Shown here in pieces: positions 1 through 9,292 of a stretch of DNA of 54,587 nucleotides. The position numbers and the translations under genes were made by a program. Positions within the stretch are counted from its first letter, which is position 1; every line of letters starts with the position of its first letter. The notes beneath the pieces were generated by a model. That model saw only the letters and a list, made by a program, of their open reading frames with translations. It was not told the DNA's origin and searched no databases. Source of the stretch: an uncultured Pseudomonadota bacterium (GTDB taxonomy: Bacteria; Pseudomonadota; Alphaproteobacteria; RF32; CAG-239); the NCBI GenBank assembly GCA_902793695.1, contig CADBEI010000018.1:1-54587 (forward strand), read 5' to 3'.

Positions 1-124
<124 letters not shown>

Positions 125-128
125 TTAT

Positions 129-160
129 CCGGAAAGACGATTGGCATACCGCCTTTCCGG
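129..160. other. Hairpin in fusA-tuf spacer
   Basis: An 8-bp perfect inverted repeat (CCGGAAAG and CTTTCCGG) with a 16-base loop lies between the fusA stop and the tuf start. There is no adjacent T-run on the minus strand, so it does not look like a full intrinsic terminator. It may be an RNA-processing site or attenuator between the two elongation-factor genes; that role is inference. Confidence 0.4.
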
Positions 161-178
161 TGTCTTTAACATTAATAT

Positions 179-2254
179 CTAAGCTGATTTAGCTTTGATG
201 GTTTCAGCCACTTCTCTCGGAACTTCCGCATAGTGATCAAAAATCATCGTGTATTGCGCACGACCTTGCGAAAGCGAGCGAAGCGTATTCACATAACCGA
301 ACATCTGTGCGAGCGGTACAAAGGCATCAACCACGCGGGCATTACCGCGCTGATCCATACCGTTTACCAAACCGCGACGAGAGTTCAAATCGCCGATGAT
401 ATCGCCCATATATTCTTCCGGTGTAACAACTTCAACCTTCATAATCGGTTCCAGAAGTTTCGGTGCAGCTTGAGCCATACCTTCACGGAACGCGGCACGA
501 GCAGCGATTTCAAAACACATAACGTTGGAGTCGACCTCGTGATATGCACCATCATAAAGTGTGCACTTCACGCCGGTAACCGGATATCCGGCAATCACAC
601 CGGTATCCATAGCCGATTTCAAGCCCTTTTCAACGCCCGGAATATATTCCTTCGGTACGTTACCGCCGACAACCGTGTTCAAGAATTCAAAGCCGGTATG
701 ATCTTCGGTCGGTTCAAACTTAATTTTAACTTTAGCGAACTGACCGGCACCACCGGATTGTTTCTTGTGGGTATATTCGATATCGCACGGCTTGGTGATG
801 GTTTCACGATAAGCCACTTGCGGATCACCCACATTAGCTTCTACCTTAAATTCACGTTTCAAACGGTCAACAATAATGTCGAGGTGCAATTCGCCCATAC
901 CGGCAATAATGGTTTGACCGCTGTCCGGATCGGAAGTAACTTTGAAAGACGGATCTTCCATAGCCAAACGACCGAGAGCCAAGCCCATTTTTTCAACATC
1001 GGCTTTGGTTTTCGGTTCAACCGCCAACTGAATAACCGGTTCAGGGAACACCATGTTTTCCAAAACAATCGGATGTGCTTCGTCACACAAAGTATCACCG
1101 GTAGTGGTGTCTTTCAGACCGGCCAAAGCGATAATATCGCCGGCGTATGCTTCTTTAATATCATCACGCTTATTGGCATGCATCAACAGCATACGGCCGA
1201 TACGTTCTTTCTTGTCTTTAACCGAGTTATAAACGTATGAACCGGCATTCATTACACCCGAATAAATACGAATAAAGGTCAAAGAACCTACGAACGGGTC
1301 GTTCATAATCTTGAAGGCCAAAGCCGACAACGGCTCTTTATCGTCCGGATGGCGAATTTCTTCAACATCGGAATCCGGTTTTGTACCTTTAATGGCCGGA
1401 ATATCCAAAGGAGACGGCAAATAATCGACAACCGCATCCAAAAGCAACTGAACGCCCTTGTTTTTGAAGGCTGTACCACAGAATACCGGCACAAAATCTT
1501 GCGCCAAAGTACCCTTACGAATGCACTTCTTCAAGGTTTCAAGCGAAATTTCCTTACCTTCAAGGTAATCTTCCATAGCTTGTTCGTCTTGCTCAACAGC
1601 CATTTCTACCAACTGATTGTGATATTCTTCGGCCTTATCTTTCATATCGGCCGGAATTTCTTGAATTTCAATCGGCGAATCAGCCGTATCACCGGTATAA
1701 ACAACCGCTTTCATCTTCAGCAAATCCACAACGCCGCGGAATTCGGCTTCGGCACCGAGCGGGAGCTGCATAGCCATCGGACGAGCACCCAGACGGTCCA
1801 CAATCATATCCAAACAACGATAGAAGTTGGCACCGATACGATCCATCTTGTTGCAGAAGCAAATTCTCGGAACATTATATTTATCAGCCTGTCTCCAAAC
1901 GGTTTCGGATTGCGGTTCAACACCGGCAACCGAGTCAAACACCGTGATTGCACCATCGAGTACGCGCAAAGAACGTTCAACTTCAGCAGTGAAGTCAACG
2001 TGTCCCGGAGTATCAATGATGTTAATACGGTAACCGTTCCAATAGCAGGTGGTAGCGGCAGACGTAATCGTAATACCGCGTTCCTGTTCCTGTTCCATCC
2101 AGTCCATGGTGGCGGCACCATCGTGCACTTCACCGATTTTGTGGTTCACACCGGTATAGAACAAAATACGTTCCGTAGTTGTGGTTTTACCGGCATCAAT
2201 GTGAGCCATGATGCCGATATTTCTGTATAATTCCAATTTATGTGTTCTTGGCAT
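179..2254 (-). CDS. fusA: Translation elongation factor G
   Basis: The 691-residue product matches full-length bacterial EF-G, the GTPase that drives ribosomal translocation. The P-loop AHIDAGKTT is at residues 17-25, followed by the switch II DTPGH box, the NKMD guanine-specificity box, and the C-terminal domains IV and V with no internal break. It sits 21 bases downstream of rpsG and upstream of tuf on the same strand, so it belongs to the str operon. The ATG at 2254 has a GAGGAAAG-type ribosome binding site. Confidence 0.98.
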   Translation of the reverse strand: MPRTHKLELYRNIGIMAHIDAGKTTTTERILFYTGVNHKIGEVHDGAATMDWMEQEQERGITITSAATTCYWNGYRINIIDTPGHVDFTAEVERSLRVLDGAITVFDSVAGVEPQSETVWRQADKYNVPRICFCNKMDRIGANFYRCLDMIVDRLGARPMAMQLPLGAEAEFRGVVDLLKMKAVVYTGDTADSPIEIQEIPADMKDKAEEYHNQLVEMAVEQDEQAMEDYLEGKEISLETLKKCIRKGTLAQDFVPVFCGTAFKNKGVQLLLDAVVDYLPSPLDIPAIKGTKPDSDVEEIRHPDDKEPLSALAFKIMNDPFVGSLTFIRIYSGVMNAGSYVYNSVKDKKERIGRMLLMHANKRDDIKEAYAGDIIALAGLKDTTTGDTLCDEAHPIVLENMVFPEPVIQLAVEPKTKADVEKMGLALGRLAMEDPSFKVTSDPDSGQTIIAGMGELHLDIIVDRLKREFKVEANVGDPQVAYRETITKPCDIEYTHKKQSGGAGQFAKVKIKFEPTEDHTGFEFLNTVVGGNVPKEYIPGVEKGLKSAMDTGVIAGYPVTGVKCTLYDGAYHEVDSNVMCFEIAARAAFREGMAQAAPKLLEPIMKVEVVTPEEYMGDIIGDLNSRRGLVNGMDQRGNARVVDAFVPLAQMFGYVNTLRSLSQGRAQYTMIFDHYAEVPREVAETIKAKSA

Positions 2255-2275
2255 TTTCTTTCCTCTTCGCTATAA

Positions 2276-3129
<854 letters not shown>

Positions 3130-3210
3130 CACATTTTCCTTAAGTTATTAAATTAATTACACAAAACTAACCGCCGAGCATTATAAAACGCTCAGCAATC
3201 AGTGTGCGCG

Positions 3211-3238
3211 ATGTTATCACAAAAATACTGTCTGTCAA
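3211..3238 (-). promoter_or_regulatory. str operon sigma70-type promoter
   Basis: On the minus strand a perfect -35 TTGACA (3238-3233) and a -10 TAACAT (3216-3211) are separated by 16 bases. They lie about 80 bases upstream of rpsL. No competing promoter was seen in the rpsL leader. Confidence 0.75.
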
Positions 3239-3309
3239 CACTTTTTTAAACATTTTTCAAAAAAAACAAATATAAGCCTAAATGTAACAAAAATGTAACA
3301 TATAAATAG

Positions 3310-3338
3310 TTGTATTTCATTATAATTTATGCTAAACT
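3310..3338 (+). promoter_or_regulatory. Promoter for the cysteine-hydrolase-like gene
   Basis: TTGTAT and TAAACT are separated by 17 bases, followed after 24 bases by ATG 3363, which has a GGAGG ribosome binding site. A TGTAACATATAAAT element just upstream (3294-3307) resembles one upstream of the next gene (4957 onwards), hinting at shared regulation. Confidence 0.55.
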
Positions 3339-3362
3339 GTAATAAACAAATGGAGGACTGCG

Positions 3363-4910
3363 ATGAGCAAAAAGGTAGTAAAAAAAAGAAAAACCGTGCA
3401 AAAAACAACACCGGTTCAAGCAAATGAGGCCAAGAATCTGACAGATGATGTTGCCGACAGAAGAAGACGGGAATTGGATGATAATTTTCCTCAACTCAAT
3501 CCTAATGAGTTTGCTTCGGAAGAAGCATATCGCAAGGCGTTGTTGGAACAATATCAGGCCATGCGCCAGCAAGAATATCAATACGTATGCCTGAACGAAG
3601 GACTGAAAGCGTACGACGTATCGGTATCTATCTGCAATCGCACCGGAAATTCCAGAGCCATGAACAAAGCTACTTGGGACGGCTGTAAAAACATTATGAA
3701 GAAATATCCTGATATGAAAGAAGCCGTTGCCGACAGCTGCTATGCTCGTATTCCCGAGCACGTTACCAATACTTTATCCGGCGCTAACGCCAACTGTTGC
3801 GCTGTCAGCAGTAAGGCGCTGGAATCAAAAATTTCCGCCGAAATGGGATTTGACGGCAACGATAACTTTGTGCAACCGTATCAGCAAGCATCTAATGCCG
3901 GTCATCACCGTATGGCAAACGGTTTTATGAAAGACCCTGCGCTTAAAGGATATACCGAACACGGTGATTTATGGACTATGGTCAGTGAGGGTAAAGTCGG
4001 CCCCGGTGCCACCATTGCAATACCGAGCCGTACAGCTTCGGGATATCACGCCAAAACTGTTATTGCCGTGAATTATGACGAGAACGGTAACTTGAAAAAC
4101 TATGTATTGCAAGCCAACAACCGTACAAGCCTTGAGGTCGTATCTTCAAGAGTGATTTATTCCAACGTTTATGCCGGAGATATGAACAGATGGATGGGTG
4201 GTCAGCTCAATCGGGAAATGGAGCAAAATAAAGAATTGTCCACGGCGGAACTGGAGCAAATGGTTTCACAAGAGCGTTCAAAACTGGGAGAGCGCGTTGA
4301 CGATTTGGAAAAGACCGAAAATCATCTTTTTGCAACAAAAGGGAACCAAAAACAAGTTTTGAAATATGCCGATTCCTATATTAAAAACGCCAACGTTCCG
4401 AGCGCAACTCCGGCAATAATGCTTGCCGATGCCGAAAACGCGGCGACGGAAGCGCAACGTCAAGAAGCAAGAGTATTTGGACATACATTTTTTAACTCCA
4501 CTGTTGCCACACACACCAACCGTGAAACAACAACATCTGCAAATAGCGTAGAAGTTCCGACCGAAGGCAGAGTTACCCGTAATGACAGTATTTCGGATAA
4601 AGATTTAGGCAAAATGCGTTCTATGCTGAATAACTTAAACAAATCAAGCAAGAAGAGCCAATTCGATATTGAAAGTACTATCGCGGCGTTAACTGAACTT
4701 TATGGTGCCGATGCGTCTAAAGTTTTAACCAAGATAATGATGGCTCCGGCGCATTTCGCACAAAATTTAGATTTAAGGAACGAAAACGGTAAACCGGTCA
4801 AATCATCGCGTGAGGTTCTGGAACAGCTGTGCAAGCCACAGACCGAAGAAGTAAATCAGCAAATTCTGGCTATTGCCGCTGCCAAAAAGCGCGGACTGGA
4901 TATGGCATAG
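3363..4910 (+). CDS. Modular papain-like cysteine hydrolase
   Basis: The 515-residue protein has a lysine-rich start, no signal peptide and no membrane segment. Residues 140-260 look like a papain-fold (CHAP/NlpC-like) hydrolase. An NANCCAVSS helix start carries candidate nucleophile Cys145 or Cys146, a GYHAKTVIAVNYD strand carries His229, and LQANN (around 250-253) could supply the polar third residue. This fold call rests on motif spacing only. Residues 415-515 form a helical module that recurs at the C-terminus of the next gene, with near-identical MLNNLNK and YGADASKVL blocks. The gene has its own promoter and terminator. I do not recognise a named family. A secreted peptidase or amidase effector is a plausible reading. 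Confidence 0.85.
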   Translation: MSKKVVKKRKTVQKTTPVQANEAKNLTDDVADRRRRELDDNFPQLNPNEFASEEAYRKALLEQYQAMRQQEYQYVCLNEGLKAYDVSVSICNRTGNSRAMNKATWDGCKNIMKKYPDMKEAVADSCYARIPEHVTNTLSGANANCCAVSSKALESKISAEMGFDGNDNFVQPYQQASNAGHHRMANGFMKDPALKGYTEHGDLWTMVSEGKVGPGATIAIPSRTASGYHAKTVIAVNYDENGNLKNYVLQANNRTSLEVVSSRVIYSNVYAGDMNRWMGGQLNREMEQNKELSTAELEQMVSQERSKLGERVDDLEKTENHLFATKGNQKQVLKYADSYIKNANVPSATPAIMLADAENAATEAQRQEARVFGHTFFNSTVATHTNRETTTSANSVEVPTEGRVTRNDSISDKDLGKMRSMLNNLNKSSKKSQFDIESTIAALTELYGADASKVLTKIMMAPAHFAQNLDLRNENGKPVKSSREVLEQLCKPQTEEVNQQILAIAAAKKRGLDMA

Positions 4911-4931
4911 TGCTAAAGCTTACTTTTCTTC

Positions 4932-4957
4932 AACCGCGGTTAACCCCGCGGTTTTTT
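4932..4957 (+). terminator. Intrinsic terminator
   Basis: The stem AACCGCGG / CCGCGGTT has a six-base loop and runs into TTTT, 21 bases after the stop of the preceding gene. Confidence 0.85.
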
Positions 4958-4983
4958 GTAACATAAATTTAACAATTTTCAGA

Positions 4984-5012
4984 TTGTTATTTTAAACTTA
5001 TTATGTTATACT
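4984..5012 (+). promoter_or_regulatory. Promoter for the T4-type lysozyme gene
   Basis: TTGTTA and TATACT are separated by exactly 17 bases, a good sigma70-type match. The gene start at 5069 follows a 50-base leader containing AAGGAGAA as the ribosome binding site. Confidence 0.7.
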
Positions 5013-5068
5013 TAACCTTAAGATAACGAGGAAAAGTTAGTATTTTTTCTAAGATAAGGAGAACGGCC

Positions 5069-6262
5069 ATGACATATACAATTCCAGAGGAATGGGTAGA
5101 TCATATTAAGGACGGTGAAGGTGTAGAATATGACAATAGAGGAAATATTAAAACAATTGAAGATCCTGTAAAAGGTACAAATATAGGATATGGTCACAGC
5201 TTAACCTACAACGGCGGTTGGAAAAAAGTAGAAAGAATTGTCGGACAAACTAATAAAGAAACCCTTACTGTAGAGCAGGCCGATAAACTATGTCGCGCTG
5301 ATATAAAAGAAGTTTGTGATATATTAGATAGAGATAGCACCTTTAGAGATTGGTGGCGCAGTAGTAGCCCTGCATGTCAATATGTTTTAATTGATATGTG
5401 CTATACCATGGGAATCGGTGATAAAGATCATGGATTGAAATCTTTTCCAAACATGATTGGAGCAATGAAAAAAGGCAATTATGAAGAGGCCTCACAGCAT
5501 ATGGTTGACTCTTTATATTATAACCAAACTAAAAGGCGTGGCGCCAGAAATGCTGAATATTTGCGCACCGGAGAATGGCGCGAATTTGATTGTGTAATAA
5601 AAAACGGACATCCTATAAAAGATAGTCAAGGTAGATGGAAGGTAAAAGACTCTCATACCGGTGAAGTATATGATTATAGCAAACACTCAACCTGCTCTAA
5701 AGGCGAAGACATGACCAGACAACAAGTAAAAGAAGATACGGAAAACGCAAAAGCTTTCGGAGAAAAGAAAGTTGAGCAAGCGCGTCAGGCTTCAAATAAA
5801 GCTAAATCCGCTGGTCAGAAACAGGCTACCGCAAAAAATAATACTGCGACAAAGACACCGGAAGTGGCAGAAAACAAACAAGCGCAAAATACACCTGTTG
5901 CTCGTCCAAATGGACAGACCAGAACCGGCAACGCAAGCACTAATGATGAAGCCAGAATGCGTAATATGCTTAATAATTTAAATAAAGCTAACCGCAAGTT
6001 CGGTCAGTCAAAAGTCATTGATGTTGATAAAACGCTGGATGATTTGAAAAAGCAATACGGCGCCGATGCTTCCAAAGTGTTGGCAAAAGCTATGATGGCT
6101 CCGGTTACAATGGCCAAAACGCTTGATTTGCGCGACAAAGACGGTAAATTATTGACCAGTTCGCGCCAAGTGATTCAGAAACTTTGCGAAATTGAAGATA
6201 CTCAACAAAAGAACAACGTTATTACCATGGCAACGGCTGCCAGAAGCCGCAACTCACGCTGA
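5069..6262 (+). CDS. T4-type lysozyme (GH24) with modular tail
   Basis: The first ~170 of 397 residues align well with phage T4-type muramidase. Catalytic Glu17 sits in DGEG, Asp32 and Thr37 match the T4 Asp20/Thr26 pair just before NIGYGH, and the helical core ends with YYNQTKRRGARNAEYLRTG (residues 150-168). Such enzymes cleave the MurNAc-GlcNAc bond of peptidoglycan. There is no signal peptide. Residues 216-256 are a charged Gln/Lys/Ala linker shared with the zinc-peptidase-like protein at 6338-8590. Residues 294-397 are a helical module shared with the gene at 3363-4910. No phage structural genes are nearby, so this is not an ordinary prophage endolysin. Export by a dedicated secretion system is inference. 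Confidence 0.93.
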   Translation: MTYTIPEEWVDHIKDGEGVEYDNRGNIKTIEDPVKGTNIGYGHSLTYNGGWKKVERIVGQTNKETLTVEQADKLCRADIKEVCDILDRDSTFRDWWRSSSPACQYVLIDMCYTMGIGDKDHGLKSFPNMIGAMKKGNYEEASQHMVDSLYYNQTKRRGARNAEYLRTGEWREFDCVIKNGHPIKDSQGRWKVKDSHTGEVYDYSKHSTCSKGEDMTRQQVKEDTENAKAFGEKKVEQARQASNKAKSAGQKQATAKNNTATKTPEVAENKQAQNTPVARPNGQTRTGNASTNDEARMRNMLNNLNKANRKFGQSKVIDVDKTLDDLKKQYGADASKVLAKAMMAPVTMAKTLDLRDKDGKLLTSSRQVIQKLCEIEDTQQKNNVITMATAARSRNSR

Positions 6263-6280
6263 TAACGCAAAAACCAGCGA

Positions 6281-6312
6281 AAAATACCGCGGCAGTTCCC
6301 GCGGTATTTTTT
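6281..6312. terminator. Bidirectional intrinsic terminator
   Basis: A 12-bp stem (AAAATACCGCGG / CCGCGGTATTTT) has A/T tracts on both sides. It lies between the convergent lysozyme gene and the zinc-peptidase-like gene and can serve both. Confidence 0.88.
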
Positions 6313-6337
6313 ATACGGATACAAGCATACACTTGTC

Positions 6338-8590
6338 CTATTCTCTGCCTTTTGATTTGGCTTTACTTACTTGAGCATACTGCTTTTGGTTGGTTGCCGA
6401 ATTTGTTACGGTTGCTTTGCCGGCTTTGGATTTATTTGCATTGACGACCGTTTTTTCGGCTTGTTTTCGGCTCTTATTTGCATTTTTCGCATTAGCCTTC
6501 ATTTTTTCTGCCGTAGCCTGTTTTGGGTTGTCGGATTTAGATTTAGCTTTATCCGAAGCCTGACGCGCTTGCGCAGCTTTCTTTTCTCCGTAATCTTTTG
6601 CATTTTTTGTATCTGTCTTGACTTGCTGTTTGGTAGCATCTTCAACTTTTTGCGTTTCATTATAGATGTCGCGACCGGCAAGTCCGGCATCTATGGCTAC
6701 GCTGGCAGCCGTTCCCACTCCCGGAAATGTTCCGGCCGCACCGGAAGCAACTTCCAAGGCGGCACCGCTGAAATCTCCGGCCATGGCACGCTGCGCTCCG
6801 AATACCAATCCGGCGCCGATACTGATAAGCGGGATTTTTTTCAACACCGATTTACCCACCGCCTTTGCCGCGGTACTGCCCACAGTTTTGGCTGCGGCCT
6901 TGGTTACTGCCTTACCGGCTGCCGACTTGGCCACCGCTTTTCCGGTTTTTTGTGCCGCTTTTTTAATAGTTTGAGCCGGTTGTGTTTGCCCTACTTTTTG
7001 TGCGCCCTTTACAACCGCCTCTTTAACCGTTTTGGCCGCTTCTTTGGTTTTCTGCACCGGTGCCGACTTGGCCACGGCTTTCTTGGCCTTATCATATACC
7101 TTACCGACTTTGGAATTGTTGAGTGCTTCACTGCAATCTTCAATGGTATTATCAATTGCTCTATCTATTTTCCGGGTAACTTTCTTAAACATTGAGGTAT
7201 TACTTGCCTGCTCAACCTTGGTTAAGAATTCTTTATCTCGCGGAACAATAACCGTGGTAAAAACTTTTTTGTTGTCGGCTTCATCTATTATTATTTTACT
7301 TCCCGTCAGTTTTTCCATTTTATGAAGTAAATAGCTTTCTTTGTCTGTTATTTCTGACTTAGGGAACATCAATTTAATTTCCGAATCACTATATTGCGCA
7401 TAACTCGGGCTTTTATTAATAAAATCTGCAACTGCATCCGTCTCCGGTCGTGATGCTAAAAATTTTTCAAATCTATTGGTAAATTTACTTTCTTGCGGAA
7501 CAGTAATTTTTACATCTTTGCCGGCTTTATCTAGCATTTGAATATCCAATTTTTCGGAGATTGAACTACCTAACTTTTTTTCCAGCTCTTTTAACAGCTT
7601 TTTACCGCTTAATTCCTCATTCAATCCGGCTCGGTAGGTAATTTCAATACCGGAGGAAGTATAATGCACGGCCTCAGGCGTTCTCCCGATATAACCGCAA
7701 ACTTTGAGTGCGGTTCTCTCCGAAATCTGATTGCCGGCATGACGATAGGCACGCTCCACTTCAAGCCCGTATATTTGGCTGAATTTTTCCACCGGTTGGT
7801 GGCTGTACCCTCGGAATTTTTTACCCCATTCATCCAGAGGAGCGATAGATTTATAGGTAAACCAATCATCTATGGTTCTGGAATCCAAATAGAATTTATT
7901 GTTATACATCATCAATGCGGCAAAATCCTCTCCCAATTCGGGATGAGCCAATATTTTCTTTTGCAACAATTCCATCTGGAGTGGATTTCCGGTTTGAAAA
8001 TGGACGTGAGCCGCCTCATGTGCTGATACGTTGATGGTATTATCGACGGCAGATGCGGTATTCACTCTAATGGAAGCAAAACCTTTTTCCCCTTTCATAT
8101 TCGCCACACCTTGTGTATTACCCATAGTCTCGTCAATTATACTCATTGTTTGCAAACGATGTTCAGGCGCATATTTTGTACTTTCTGCCGCAATATTATC
8201 TACTTTTTCAGTCATTTTTCTGACAGCGTTATTGCGATTTGCCGGATTTATTAAATCGGTATTTGTTGTTTTGATGGCCAACTCAGCGGCATCCACATTT
8301 TGTTCGGCTAATTCTTTACCGGCCTGACGTGCTAATTCTCTTATATATTCCAACTGCTTTGGTTCAAGACGATAATTGCCGTGCAGTTTAATAAATTCTT
8401 CCGTACAAGTTGTCATCATCTTGTGAGGACTGCTATACCATTCCTGCTGTATCGGTTCGATTTTTTTGTAAAATGTCACCCAATCGGCGGCGGTCCATTT
8501 TTGAATGGCGCGCTCGTCCAAATTACCGACCCATTTTTTAAACTCGCCGATATTGTTAAAATCCGGAACTACCAAACGTTCATCAGCCAT
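6338..8590 (-). CDS. Modular zinc-peptidase-like protein
   Basis: The 750-residue protein starts at the ATG at 8590, which has AAGGA upstream; an upstream in-frame start at 8632 is less well placed. It has a zincin signature HEAAH (His191, Glu192, His195) and a possible third ligand Glu268 in a QPVEKFSQ helix, so metallopeptidase activity is likely but unproven. Residues ~490-590 are Ala/Lys-rich repeats. About 590-645 is a glycine/alanine-rich hydrophobic stretch (LISIGAGLVFGAQ, GTFPGVGTAASVAIDAG) resembling glycine-zipper segments of secreted toxins. Residues ~650-696 repeat the linker seen in the lysozyme. There is no signal peptide. It is convergent with the lysozyme gene. I do not recognise a named family. 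Confidence 0.87.
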   Translation of the reverse strand: MADERLVVPDFNNIGEFKKWVGNLDERAIQKWTAADWVTFYKKIEPIQQEWYSSPHKMMTTCTEEFIKLHGNYRLEPKQLEYIRELARQAGKELAEQNVDAAELAIKTTNTDLINPANRNNAVRKMTEKVDNIAAESTKYAPEHRLQTMSIIDETMGNTQGVANMKGEKGFASIRVNTASAVDNTINVSAHEAAHVHFQTGNPLQMELLQKKILAHPELGEDFAALMMYNNKFYLDSRTIDDWFTYKSIAPLDEWGKKFRGYSHQPVEKFSQIYGLEVERAYRHAGNQISERTALKVCGYIGRTPEAVHYTSSGIEITYRAGLNEELSGKKLLKELEKKLGSSISEKLDIQMLDKAGKDVKITVPQESKFTNRFEKFLASRPETDAVADFINKSPSYAQYSDSEIKLMFPKSEITDKESYLLHKMEKLTGSKIIIDEADNKKVFTTVIVPRDKEFLTKVEQASNTSMFKKVTRKIDRAIDNTIEDCSEALNNSKVGKVYDKAKKAVAKSAPVQKTKEAAKTVKEAVVKGAQKVGQTQPAQTIKKAAQKTGKAVAKSAAGKAVTKAAAKTVGSTAAKAVGKSVLKKIPLISIGAGLVFGAQRAMAGDFSGAALEVASGAAGTFPGVGTAASVAIDAGLAGRDIYNETQKVEDATKQQVKTDTKNAKDYGEKKAAQARQASDKAKSKSDNPKQATAEKMKANAKNANKSRKQAEKTVVNANKSKAGKATVTNSATNQKQYAQVSKAKSKGRE

Positions 8591-8751
8591 AATCAGTCCT
8601 TTTATACATAACCTACGTTTAATATACACCATTTTTCATACTGTAATCAAGCTTTATTGTATGAATTTTTTATTACAATCATCTCCTTTGAGGCAGCTTG
8701 AAAAAATCGCGGCAAAGCATATTTTCTACACCGTCAACAAAGGAGGATTTT

Positions 8752-9265
8752 ATGCAAAAAGATAAAAGATGCAGTATTTGGCATTTGATTGCCGGCCTGA
8801 TTATGGTGGTTCTGGGCATACTGATTTGGGCACACCCGACGATATCGCTCTTGGGAATGGCTTTTTATCTGGGCTTAATGCTGTTTATGCTCGGTTGCGG
8901 TTATGTCACTTTTTCGCTCACCGAATATTCCGGTTGGTATATGGTAATCGGCCTGTTTGACGTGTTTACTCAGCTTGAGTGCCGAAACTTTGCCGATATT
9001 TTTCGCGTTGTGGATTCTGGCTTCGGGCGTTATGCAGATTGCCGGCAGTTTTGAGGCACGCAAAATCGCCATGCCGTGGGGATGGTCGCTGGCCAGCGGT
9101 ATTGTCGGAGTTATTTTGGCTTATTTTATTTTGACTTCGCAACAATTCGGCGAGTGGGCATTGGTGCTGACAGCCGGCACTTATGTCGTGATTTACGGAC
9201 TTATCAGTATTTCGGAATATTTTTATTTTCGTCACTATTGCCGTTTGGCCGAGGATAAAGCTTAA
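8752..9265 (+). pseudogene. HdeD/DUF308-like membrane protein, frameshifted
   Basis: From ATG 8752 (AGGAGG at 8741-8746), a hydrophobic frame encodes HdeD-like helices (IAGLIMVVLGILIWAHP) as far as GLFDV. The homologous continuation (LLSLSAETLPIFFALWI) lies one frame over and runs to 9265. Removing one T from the TTT at 8965-8967 restores a single protein of about 170 residues with six hydrophobic helices. HdeD-family proteins are inner-membrane proteins, in enterobacteria linked to acid stress. It is either a real frameshift or a homopolymer sequencing error. Confidence 0.8.
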
Positions 9266-9292
9266 AAAAAGGCGCTTGTTACGCCTTTTTCT
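9266..9292. terminator. Terminator between HdeD-like and HAD genes
   Basis: The stem AAAAAGGCG / CGCCTTTTT has a seven-base loop and lies between convergent genes. It overlaps the last codons of the HAD gene on the minus strand. Confidence 0.75.

Noticed and set aside
233..2230. Long plus-strand open frames antisense to fusA
   Set aside because: fusA is complete and highly conserved on the other strand; the antisense frames have no domain and follow from its codon bias.
3235..3423. Small hydrophobic minus-strand frame before rpsL
   Set aside because: It runs over promoters on both strands in AT-rich DNA; no homology.
6371..7195. Plus-strand hydrophobic frame opposite the zinc-peptidase-like gene
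   Set aside because: Its Phe/Cys/Gly content mirrors the Lys/Ala repeats of the real gene; no start signal or family.
3363..8590. Prophage remnant
   Set aside because: Despite a T4-type lysozyme, no integrase, capsid, tail or holin gene is present and each gene has its own promoter.
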